From positions 1 through 13,088 of the forward strand of contig CALFHW010000098.1 of assembly GCA_937876695.1 (NCBI GenBank): 13,088 nt of DNA, in the 5' to 3' direction. Source of the DNA: an uncultured bacterium. GTDB taxonomy: Bacteria > Patescibacteriota > Dojkabacteria > CALFHW01. The notes beneath the pieces were generated by a model. That model was not told the origin of the DNA. It saw only the letters and a list, made by a program, of their open reading frames with translations, and did no database searches. The position numbers and the translations under genes are program-made. The first letter of the stretch is position 1. Every line of letters begins with the position of its first letter. Below, in pieces: positions 7,027 to 13,088 of the stretch.

Positions 7027-8244
7027 CTATCTAGCCCGATTGAGCAGTTTGCCTGCTTGATGCATCAACGCCGATCTAAATCTAGTCTGCAGGTTTGGCC
7101 TATGTTGTTTTTCAAAGTTATCAGCAATTCTCAGAACCCTAAGAGCCAGTCTCACCTGTGGCAAATAGGCTTTACCACCACTTTTATCTGCATAGGTAAC
7201 AGGGCAAGGAGCTTGGGAGCCATAAAGTAACCCAAAGCGTTCTTCATTGAACAGAATCTGCATATTGTTAAGGTCGGCTTTTGCCGATAGCTGTTTAAAC
7301 ATTTCTATTAATTGACGATTTTGCTTGTTCACATTTACAATATCGTCAGCCTTCTTCTGTAATATTTCCGGGTCTAAACCTATTTGTCTTATCCTCCCAA
7401 ATAGGTGGGTAATAAAAAAACAGGCATCTATGAGGTAATCATTACCAACAGCGCCATTCTTACCTATGCGTAGTCCCCAAATGACCTGATTTAGTTTCTG
7501 CTCATCGAGCTTGGCAAGTTGCGCAATGACACGCTGGTGGCGCCAACCCGTCGTTTGATATATCTTCCTGATTAGGCCAGCCATAGCGGAAGGAACTAAG
7601 TCTTCATTTTCAGTGAGCAACTCGCTTGGAGTTTTTGTGTAAGTTAGCACTCCACTGATCACTTCACCAGCCTTACTACCTGGTTTCATGTTGGTTCTTA
7701 TGCCATTTCTAGCCCCCTCGAAAGCTAAATTGAATGCCTCACCCATTAGAGTAGTCACCCAAAGAGTTCTTTCCCAATCACCAACTGGTCTCTCAGGTAA
7801 AGTCGTCGCTATACTCAAAATCACTTCATCAGTGATCAAGTCACAGTGATCATTCACTTTTCTATTTAACTCCTTGGATGGTTCTGAAAGCCGCGCTACC
7901 CTCTCTTCAGGGTGCCATTTGTTAAGAATATTATCGATTGTATTTGGGGTTCTGTTCTGGGTTATCATTAAGTCGGTCGGAGTTAACGAGAGTGTTGCGC
8001 CGTGGTCTTTTATTGAGATTGTGATCAATATAGAATTTAGAGCATGAATAGTTGCCCCGATATCGCTTTCTTGGTTGTTAATACTTATAGGTACAATTAC
8101 CTTGCGACCATTAGAAAATATGCAAGATAAGTTGATTAGATGCTCAAAAGGAAGCTCGTCAGATCGTAATTGCTCCGGCACTGGCTGAGGGACTTCTGAA
8201 GGTCCGTGGAATGGACATTGGGGTTGTATTTCGGAAGGTGACAT
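7027..8244 (-). CDS. paralog family type A, copy 1 (unknown function)
   Basis: I do not recognise this family; the protein is soluble, with no signal peptide or membrane segment. It is 405 residues and the last gene of the five-paralog cluster. Type A landmarks in order are an N-terminal CPF motif (PQCPFHG, 8-14), HPEERVARLSEPSKELN (111-127), a WP-free helical region with LTENEDLVPSAMAGLI (210-225) and TTGW (231-234), and a glycine-rich loop LRIGKNGAVGNDY (258-270). A lysine-rich helix (294-320, possibly coiled coil) follows, then FGLLYGSQ and the near-invariant CPVTYADKSGG (347-357), LPQVRLALRVLRI (361-373) and a helical basic tail ending NRAR. It resembles the right-most copy more than the type A copy between them. 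The ATG at 8244 follows an A-rich AATATAA without a Shine-Dalgarno sequence. The 61-base gap upstream is the largest in the cluster. Confidence 0.85.
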   Translation of the reverse strand: MSPSEIQPQCPFHGPSEVPQPVPEQLRSDELPFEHLINLSCIFSNGRKVIVPISINNQESDIGATIHALNSILITISIKDHGATLSLTPTDLMITQNRTPNTIDNILNKWHPEERVARLSEPSKELNRKVNDHCDLITDEVILSIATTLPERPVGDWERTLWVTTLMGEAFNLAFEGARNGIRTNMKPGSKAGEVISGVLTYTKTPSELLTENEDLVPSAMAGLIRKIYQTTGWRHQRVIAQLAKLDEQKLNQVIWGLRIGKNGAVGNDYLIDACFFITHLFGRIRQIGLDPEILQKKADDIVNVNKQNRQLIEMFKQLSAKADLNNMQILFNEERFGLLYGSQAPCPVTYADKSGGKAYLPQVRLALRVLRIADNFEKQHRPNLQTRFRSALMHQAGKLLNRAR

Positions 8245-8260
8245 TTATATTATTAGTGGA

Positions 8261-8289
8261 GTCATGACTAAACTAAGGTTAAATCTTAG
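8261..8289. promoter_or_regulatory. small palindromes in the gap upstream of type A copy 1 (weak)
   Basis: The 61-base gap between the type B and type A genes holds a perfect 8-base palindrome, gtcatgac (8261-8268), and a 5-base stem ctaag/cttag (8273-8277 and 8285-8289) with a 7-base loop. They could be an operator or a mild attenuator. Short palindromes are common by chance, and I see no clear promoter here. Confidence 0.2.
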
Positions 8290-8305
8290 ATCCTGTATAT
8301 GCTTG

Positions 8306-9403
8306 TTATAAGTATTTCTCAAGCACTGCTAACACTCTAAACATGAATTCGACTTGTTCAGTATAAGGTAGTTGTCCACTAACCGGACACATAGATCTTT
8401 GTCCATAGTTAAAGCTAAAATGACTTGGAGAAAACAATAGCTCAATACCTTCATTCTTGAGAATTGTTGAGAAACCAATTAGAAGCTTCCTCAGTTTTGA
8501 ATTTAGCTGATTGGCCTCTCTTACTTGCTCTAAGCTTTTGTCTTGTTCTGCTTGGTTTAGTCCGATAATCAATTTCCTCTCCCCAGATTCTGCTACTGAT
8601 AGATCAATATTAAGTCTGTTTCCAATTTTGGTGGCACTACTAAGGGAAGCGTTTACTCCATATCTAAGATTTGTAACAACCTCGTTTAGATTATCTGGAT
8701 CGTATTTTGCCAAAAGGGACACAGCATCCTTAAAATTAATTTTACCGGATCCCATTGCCCTGATTATAATAGCATTGAATATATTAGGTAATAGCACATA
8801 GTTTTCTTCCGCAAGCTGCCCAACGCTGTCCGCAAATGTGTGAGTCCCGTTCAATATATTATTTACAAGTTCCAGTTCTGCGGCACTTGCTGAGATCGCA
8901 GAGATCGCTTTTGCAAATGCTGCTTCATAACATGGTTTCACGATAAGGTTAGTGACTTCCGCTGGATCAGGTTTTCTGTCATGAAAATTAGAGATGGCTT
9001 TGCTAACAATTTGATTTAACTCCTCATCTGCTAGATACTTGCAGGCATCCTCAACAGCTGCATTTAGAATATTGCCTGCGGGTCGAATCATTATAGTTCT
9101 CTTTCCTGGCGATTGATCAGCCATTATATTTTCTGTTGGTACTATTGGTCCCAAATCTTCGCCAATGTTTTCATAAAGTTCATAACTGACCTTTAGCCCA
9201 CTGTTATTAATCAACTCAATGATGGAAGGATTTTGTTGTAAAGCCCCGTATAGATCTGAAAGCTTACCATGAGCTAGGGTAGTTTTTAGCATTCCTATAA
9301 TGGGAGGCATGCTTCCACCAGTTTCCCTATCTTTAACTTTCAAAGAGATCCGGAAATATTGCTGGTTGAGTTGGCTTTCTGGAATGATTGGTTGTTTATC
9401 CAT
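8306..9403 (-). CDS. paralog family type B, copy 1 (unknown function)
   Basis: Soluble protein of 365 residues, unrecognised, closest to its right-hand neighbour. Shared type B landmarks are IMADQSPGKR (93-102), RPAGNILNAAVEDACKYL (107-124), NFHDRKPDPAEVTNLIVKPCYEAAFAKA (139-166), THTFADSVGQLAEENYVLLPNIF (187-209), LRYGVNASLSSATKIGNRL (246-264), and near the end FSFNYGQRSMCPVSG (329-343), YTEQVEFMFRVLAVLEKYL. The CPV cysteine is Cys339. It aligns with the type A family through the same order of blocks, but lacks the N-terminal CPF segment and the basic tail after the last helix. The glycine-rich loop of type A (RIGKNGAIGND) is replaced by a Ser/Ala-rich version. ATG start at 9403 without a Shine-Dalgarno sequence; TAA stop. 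Confidence 0.84.
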   Translation of the reverse strand: MDKQPIIPESQLNQQYFRISLKVKDRETGGSMPPIIGMLKTTLAHGKLSDLYGALQQNPSIIELINNSGLKVSYELYENIGEDLGPIVPTENIMADQSPGKRTIMIRPAGNILNAAVEDACKYLADEELNQIVSKAISNFHDRKPDPAEVTNLIVKPCYEAAFAKAISAISASAAELELVNNILNGTHTFADSVGQLAEENYVLLPNIFNAIIIRAMGSGKINFKDAVSLLAKYDPDNLNEVVTNLRYGVNASLSSATKIGNRLNIDLSVAESGERKLIIGLNQAEQDKSLEQVREANQLNSKLRKLLIGFSTILKNEGIELLFSPSHFSFNYGQRSMCPVSGQLPYTEQVEFMFRVLAVLEKYL

Positions 9404-9438
9404 ATGGTTTAGGCTTTAGAGGACTACTGTAAATTCAG

Positions 9439-10542
9439 CTATAAATACTGCTCGACAACAGCTAAGATCCTGTACAAGAAGTACACCTGCTCGGTATATG
9501 GGGAATCCCCTTCAACTGGGCATCGAGCTCTCTGCCCAAAGTAGAAACTGAAATGTTCCTCCGGTAATTCTAAATCTAGTCCTTTTTGCCTAAGTAATTT
9601 GGTCAATTCAAGTAAAGATGATCTGACTTGGTGATTGAATTCGTTTGCTTCTCTTATGCTTTTAATGCTTTTTTTCTGTTGTTCTGCGTTCAGTTCAATG
9701 GTCAAACTATTTCCTGCCGCAGGATCACTTTTTAAGGTAACGTCGAGTCTCCTTCCAATTCGAACTGAATTACCCAGTGAACTATTTATTCCATTTCTGA
9801 GTTCGGTAATAACTAAATTCAATTTTTCTCTATCATAGTTTTGTATTAGCTGGACAGATTGTTTAAGACCTAATTGGCTTATTTTTAAGGTTTTGGTGAG
9901 AATAGCTTTGAATATATTTGGCAATAACACATAGTTCTCGTGGAGTAGTTCTTTGGGTGTGTTTGCAAATGTATGGGTTGCATTTATTACTCCTGTTACT
10001 AAGTTCAGGTCAGCAGGTACTGCTTCTATCGCAGCCTCTGCTCTGGCGAAAGCCTCTTGATAACAAGGAAGTATAATTAGATTCGTTAGTTCCTCTAGAC
10101 TCGGTTGTCTTCCATGAAAACTTGCCACTGCGCTCCCAACGATTATTCTTATGCTCTGCTCGTCAAAGTGCTTACAACTGTCCTCAACAGCAGCATCTAT
10201 GATATTTGCTGCGGGTGCCAGTAACTTAATCCTTTGGTGCGGAGCCTGATCGGTCATAATGTCATACACAGACTTCATCTTCTCTTGGTTGAGATCGTCG
10301 GTGTTTGGGTCAATATGGTAGCTGATGTTTAATGGACCTTTATTCAAGAATGCTTGAATTTCTGCATCTTGAGCGATCATTTCTTCTAAGCTAGTCTGCT
10401 GGCTGCCAACCTTACAAGTTTCCCTCACAACCAACCTGCCTGTTATGTCTGTGGTATTAGGTAATTTCGAGCTTCTGAGCTGAAGTATAAATTTGTAAGG
10501 ACCAGACGGTTTTTCTGGGTAACCAGTTTCTATTTTTTCCAC
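9439..10542 (-). CDS. paralog family type B, copy 2 (unknown function)
   Basis: Soluble, 367 residues, unrecognised. It follows the left-hand type B copy along its whole length: IMTDQAPHQR (95-104), APAANIIDAAVEDSCKHF (109-126), SFHGRQPSLEELTNLIILPCYQEAFARA (141-168), THTFANTPKELLHENYVLLPNIF (189-211), LRNGINSSLGNSVRIGRRLD (248-267), FSFYFGQRARCPVEG (331-345), and YTEQVYFLYRILAVVEQYL at the end. The CPV cysteine is Cys341. The start is GTG at 10542. It is supported because the first residues (MEKI) line up with MDKQ of the other B copy, and because the start lies 13 bases inside the end of the upstream type A gene in another frame. That overlap suggests translational coupling. It ends in TAG, 35 bases before the next gene. 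Confidence 0.84.
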   Translation of the reverse strand: MEKIETGYPEKPSGPYKFILQLRSSKLPNTTDITGRLVVRETCKVGSQQTSLEEMIAQDAEIQAFLNKGPLNISYHIDPNTDDLNQEKMKSVYDIMTDQAPHQRIKLLAPAANIIDAAVEDSCKHFDEQSIRIIVGSAVASFHGRQPSLEELTNLIILPCYQEAFARAEAAIEAVPADLNLVTGVINATHTFANTPKELLHENYVLLPNIFKAILTKTLKISQLGLKQSVQLIQNYDREKLNLVITELRNGINSSLGNSVRIGRRLDVTLKSDPAAGNSLTIELNAEQQKKSIKSIREANEFNHQVRSSLLELTKLLRQKGLDLELPEEHFSFYFGQRARCPVEGDSPYTEQVYFLYRILAVVEQYL

Positions 10543-11822
10543 TTAGTATTCTTTAAAGGTAGTTTAACTAGATTGCCTGCCCGGCGCAGCAACGTATTCT
10601 TCAATCTAACTGGCAGGCTGGGCTTATGCAGTTCTTGATATTCACGGATGATTCGCAGCGTCCTCAATGCCAGTTGTACTTGTGGAAGATAAGCTTCTCC
10701 CTCGCTTTCGTCAGCATATGTAACTGGGCATACGCCGCCATTACCATTATTTAGTCCAAAACGACTTCCAATATCAAACGATATTTTTATGCCCATTGCT
10801 TCTGCCTTTCGCGAAAGTATTGTCCACACCTGTCTAAAGTTTTCGTTATCGGTGTTATGTGCTTTTATGTCGTCGGCTTTCTTTTTTTCTATTTTTTTAT
10901 TGGCCGACACCATAATCAGGCGGCCTCTTCTGAAAACAATATTAAAGCAGTCTTCCAGCCGGTGATCATTCCCTATTGCGCCATTCCTTCCAATCCGGAG
11001 TCGATATATGACATTGTTTAGCTCGGTTTCACCGTAGTTTAGGAGTTGGTCTAGGATTTCATGTGTCCCCCAGCCCGTCTCACTCATAATTTTTTTCATT
11101 AATCCCGCTATAATTGATGACATCAGAGGTTTGTTCTCCCCCGCTATCCCCTCAACATTATTGGCAAAAGTGAGACGGCCATTGAAGTGTTTGGCAAAAT
11201 AGCCCACCAGGCCCGGGTCAGTAGCGAGGATACTTTGGTTAATAGCTCTATCACTAAATGCTATTTCAGCTACGCTTTGTATGCAGTCTTCTATCCAGAG
11301 GATACTCTCGATTTTCTCACCATTGAAACTAGCGGTTCTGTTTACTGCTGACCATATCTCATCATCAGTGACTAAATTACAATTCATGTTTATAAGCTCA
11401 TTCAGCTTCTTTGAGGGCTCTGCTAACTGTTTTGTCCTCGTCCCTAGAGGCGTTTTGGCATTAAACTCAGCTAGGGTCTCAGCAGTGCCTATTTCAGCAA
11501 CTGGCTGAGGGAAAACTGTAAAGCCCATGCTTAAACCTCGGTAACGAACCAATATGCTTGCCAATAGATTGCTTATAAGTTCTTCCGCCTCGTCAGGAGC
11601 AATTCCTGGACAAGTGATAAAGCAATTTACTAGTCTTCTATATAATGTGTCTGAAGAAACGGCAAAATGGCTTCTGTAATGCTTTGGCTGTTCTGTCTCA
11701 GGCGTAGACAGCTTCTCACCAGCGCGCTTCGGCCCATCTCTATCCATCTGGTGCGGGAAGGGACATTGTGGGGTTTCTGGCTCAGGTTGGGATTTTGAGT
11801 CAAATATGTTTTCTGACGTCAT
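10530..11822 (-). CDS. paralog family type A, copy 2 (unknown function)
   Basis: At 430 residues it is the longest complete copy. Its N-terminus carries PETPQCPFPHQMDRDGPK (15-32; CPF cysteine at 20), identical to the right-hand copy in this stretch even at DNA level. The type A blocks follow: LAEPSKKLNELINMNCNLVTDDEI (133-156), LTFANNVEGIAGENKPLM (217-234), SETGW (247-251), LRIGRNGAIGNDHRLEDC (275-292), a lysine-rich helix KKIEKKKADDIKAHN (309-323), FGLNNGNGGVCPVTYADESEG (355-375; Cys365), YLPQVQLALRTLRIIREY (378-395), and a basic tail ending NTKWKK. It is the most diverged of the three A copies in the middle, with changes such as GNGGV for PQAP before the CPV motif. The ATG at 11822 follows an A-rich AAATAA with no Shine-Dalgarno sequence. 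Its end overlaps the next gene by 13 bases. Confidence 0.85.
   Translation of the reverse strand: MTSENIFDSKSQPEPETPQCPFPHQMDRDGPKRAGEKLSTPETEQPKHYRSHFAVSSDTLYRRLVNCFITCPGIAPDEAEELISNLLASILVRYRGLSMGFTVFPQPVAEIGTAETLAEFNAKTPLGTRTKQLAEPSKKLNELINMNCNLVTDDEIWSAVNRTASFNGEKIESILWIEDCIQSVAEIAFSDRAINQSILATDPGLVGYFAKHFNGRLTFANNVEGIAGENKPLMSSIIAGLMKKIMSETGWGTHEILDQLLNYGETELNNVIYRLRIGRNGAIGNDHRLEDCFNIVFRRGRLIMVSANKKIEKKKADDIKAHNTDNENFRQVWTILSRKAEAMGIKISFDIGSRFGLNNGNGGVCPVTYADESEGEAYLPQVQLALRTLRIIREYQELHKPSLPVRLKNTLLRRAGNLVKLPLKNTKWKK
11726..11780. repeat. identical direct repeat, unit 1 (5' end of type A copy 2)
   Basis: These 55 bases are identical to 13034-13088 (offset 1308), including third codon positions. 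On the minus strand they encode the CPF-MDRDGP segment of the type A protein. Similarity drops sharply just inside the gene, after the codons for GPK. See the second unit. Confidence 0.95.
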
Positions 11823-11843
11823 TTATTTGTGTCATTACAATAA

Positions 11844-13088
11844 TTATTTACGCCCATTCCTTCCTCTATGCTTCCTTATCGGTTTTTCGAGCAGCTTACC
11901 TGCTTGATGCATTAAGGCAGCAGTAAGTCTAACCGGTAGGTTGGGACTATGTTCTTTCTCATATTCGCGTATGATTTGAAGTGTTCTCAAAGCCAGTTGT
12001 ACCTGTGGAAGATATGCTTCTCCCCCGCTTTTATCTGCGTAAGTCACAGGACAAGGAGCTTGGGGACCGAAGTGGAAGCCAAAGTGATCTGGATCGAATA
12101 GAATTTGCATCTCATTCAGTTTCGCTTCTGTAGAAAGAGTTTGCAGTGTCTGCATCACTAAACGATTTTGCGTGTTCACAATTTTGATATCTTCAGCTTT
12201 TTTACGAACTATTTCCGGGTTCAAAGAGATTTCTTCGATTCTGCCTTGACTGTGAGTGATGTCAACACATCTTGGTATCGGGTAGTCATTGCCTATAGCT
12301 CCATTTTTGCCTATTCGCAGTCCATATATAAGTGGGTTTAGTCCACTCTCGCCATAACTGATGAGCTGGTCGACAACCCTCGACACTCTCCAACCTGTCG
12401 TACTCCAAGTCTTGTCAATGATACCCAAAAAAATAGAAGGTACTAATCTTGTATTTTCCTTTAGTAATCCTTCAACGCTTTTGGCAAATGTATTGGTTCC
12501 ATCAATATGGCTAGAAAAGTAACTCATTTTCTCGGCTTCAGTTTTTATACTAGCTAGTGTTCTGTCAAATGCCAATCCGAATACTTGCCCCAACCACTCT
12601 TCCACCAAGTAGACTTTAGCCTTCCCCCCTCTGGTGTGGTCAGGCATGTTTGCAATGATACTCTTAATTTCTTCGTTACTTATTTGGGCACATTGCTCAT
12701 TCACCCTTTTATTAAGGTCTTTGCTTGGGTCTGCAAGATATGCCACTCTATTATCTGGATGCCAAATTCGTATAAAGTTTTCTATGGTATCGGTGGCCCC
12801 AATGTCGTCCTCATTTAGCATTGATGGACGGCAAGAAAGTGTAAGTCCTTCAAGATCATTAGTTATTGGACCTAAGATCGCATTTAACTCTGCTATTGCA
12901 ATCCCAGGGTCCCGATGCTTAGCATTGATCTTTGCTAGGATAACATTCCAGCGCTTTGTAGGGGGAAATCCACAGCGCAAAGAGATGAAATGTTCAAAAG
13001 GAGTCTCAGGTGAAGACATTTTCTCGCCAGGGAGCTTCGGCCCATCTCTATCCATCTGGTGCGGGAAGGGACATTGTGGGGTTTCTGG
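11844..13088 (-). CDS. paralog family type A, copy 3, 5' end cut by window edge (unknown function)
   Basis: The minus-strand frame stays open to the edge. Upstream of the ATG at 13055 it reads PETPQCPFPHQ, matching the N-terminal region of the neighbouring copy, so the true start lies outside the window. At least 414 residues are present. Type A blocks, counted from Met at 13055, are HPDNRVAYLADPSKDLNKRV (99-118), TNTFAKSVEGLLKENTRLVPS (187-207), STTGW (218-222), LRIGKNGAIGNDYPI (246-260), IVRKKAEDIKIVN (282-294), FGFHFGPQAPCPVTYADKSGG (325-345; Cys335), YLPQVQLALRTLQIIREYEKEH (348-369) and a strongly basic end (RKHRGRNGRK). It resembles copy 1, five genes away in the cluster, more closely than the adjacent copy through the middle and C-terminus (for example QAPCPVTYADKSGG and ALMHQAGKLL in both). 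It ends in TAA, 21 bases before the next gene. Confidence 0.85.
   Translation of the reverse strand, partial: PETPQCPFPHQMDRDGPKLPGEKMSSPETPFEHFISLRCGFPPTKRWNVILAKINAKHRDPGIAIAELNAILGPITNDLEGLTLSCRPSMLNEDDIGATDTIENFIRIWHPDNRVAYLADPSKDLNKRVNEQCAQISNEEIKSIIANMPDHTRGGKAKVYLVEEWLGQVFGLAFDRTLASIKTEAEKMSYFSSHIDGTNTFAKSVEGLLKENTRLVPSIFLGIIDKTWSTTGWRVSRVVDQLISYGESGLNPLIYGLRIGKNGAIGNDYPIPRCVDITHSQGRIEEISLNPEIVRKKAEDIKIVNTQNRLVMQTLQTLSTEAKLNEMQILFDPDHFGFHFGPQAPCPVTYADKSGGEAYLPQVQLALRTLQIIREYEKEHSPNLPVRLTAALMHQAGKLLEKPIRKHRGRNGRK
13034..13088. repeat. identical direct repeat, unit 2 (5' part of type A copy 3)
   Basis: Identical to 11726-11780 over 55 bases and running off the window, so the full repeat may be longer. 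The flanking DNA just inside the gene differs at many bases while the protein is only partly conserved. Confidence 0.95.

Noticed and set aside
13053..13055. ATG at 13055 as the start of type A copy 3
   Set aside because: Eleven upstream codons to the edge match the N-terminal CPF segment conserved in the other type A proteins.
1..13088. CRISPR array, tRNA/rRNA genes, insertion sequence or transposase, attachment site
   Set aside because: No regularly spaced repeats, no recognisable RNA genes, no transposase or integrase, and no terminal inverted repeats were seen.
1..13088. Alternative genetic code with UGA as glycine
   Set aside because: UGA ends the ferric-reductase-like gene and the SpoU fusion at sensible points, and no gene needs UGA read-through.

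Overview
The window looks like part of a small bacterial genome, most likely a Patescibacteria/CPR member and perhaps a saccharibacterium. This is an inference. The supporting signs are compact, nearly gapless gene packing, little recognisable Shine-Dalgarno signal, unusual domain fusions (acylphosphatase-UppS, SpoU methylase-membrane domain) and a set of large paralogs with no family I recognise. UGA ends two genes here, which argues against the UGA=Gly code of Gracilibacteria/Absconditabacteria. RsmD and an undecaprenyl-type prenyltransferase make it bacterial.

Left part (1-4818): on the + strand, a U32 'peptidase'-family gene (TrhP/YegQ-like, probably tRNA hydroxylation) enters from the left edge and ends at 1282. 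It converges on a minus-strand housekeeping group. In transcription order (right to left) the group is a ferric-reductase-like membrane flavoprotein (6125-4818), a SpoU/TrmH-type RNA methyltransferase fused in frame to an extracytoplasmic and membrane module (4818-3367), an acylphosphatase-undecaprenyl diphosphate synthase fusion (3297-2140) and the 16S rRNA methyltransferase RsmD (2128-1499). The first two overlap by one base (TGATG). UppS has its own likely -10 box, and RsmD follows 11 bases later. The largest gap without a confident gene is 1283-1498.

Middle (6126-7016): a 45-base divergent intergenic region with overlapping candidate promoters, then a + strand orphan polytopic membrane protein with about eight hydrophobic segments.

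Right half (7027-13088): five consecutive minus-strand genes that all belong to one unrecognised protein family, filling 6 kb and running off the right edge. They split into a longer type A (three copies, N-terminal CPF motif, central glycine-rich loop, C-terminal CPVTYAD motif, basic tail) and a shorter type B (two copies, only the C-terminal CPV motif). The transcription order is A-A-B-B-A. Spacing is 21, -13, 35 and 61 bases, so they probably form one operon whose start lies outside the window. The first two A genes share an identical stretch of at least 55 bp at their 5' ends although the rest is well diverged. This cluster is the best candidate for an undescribed system. I cannot assign a function to it.
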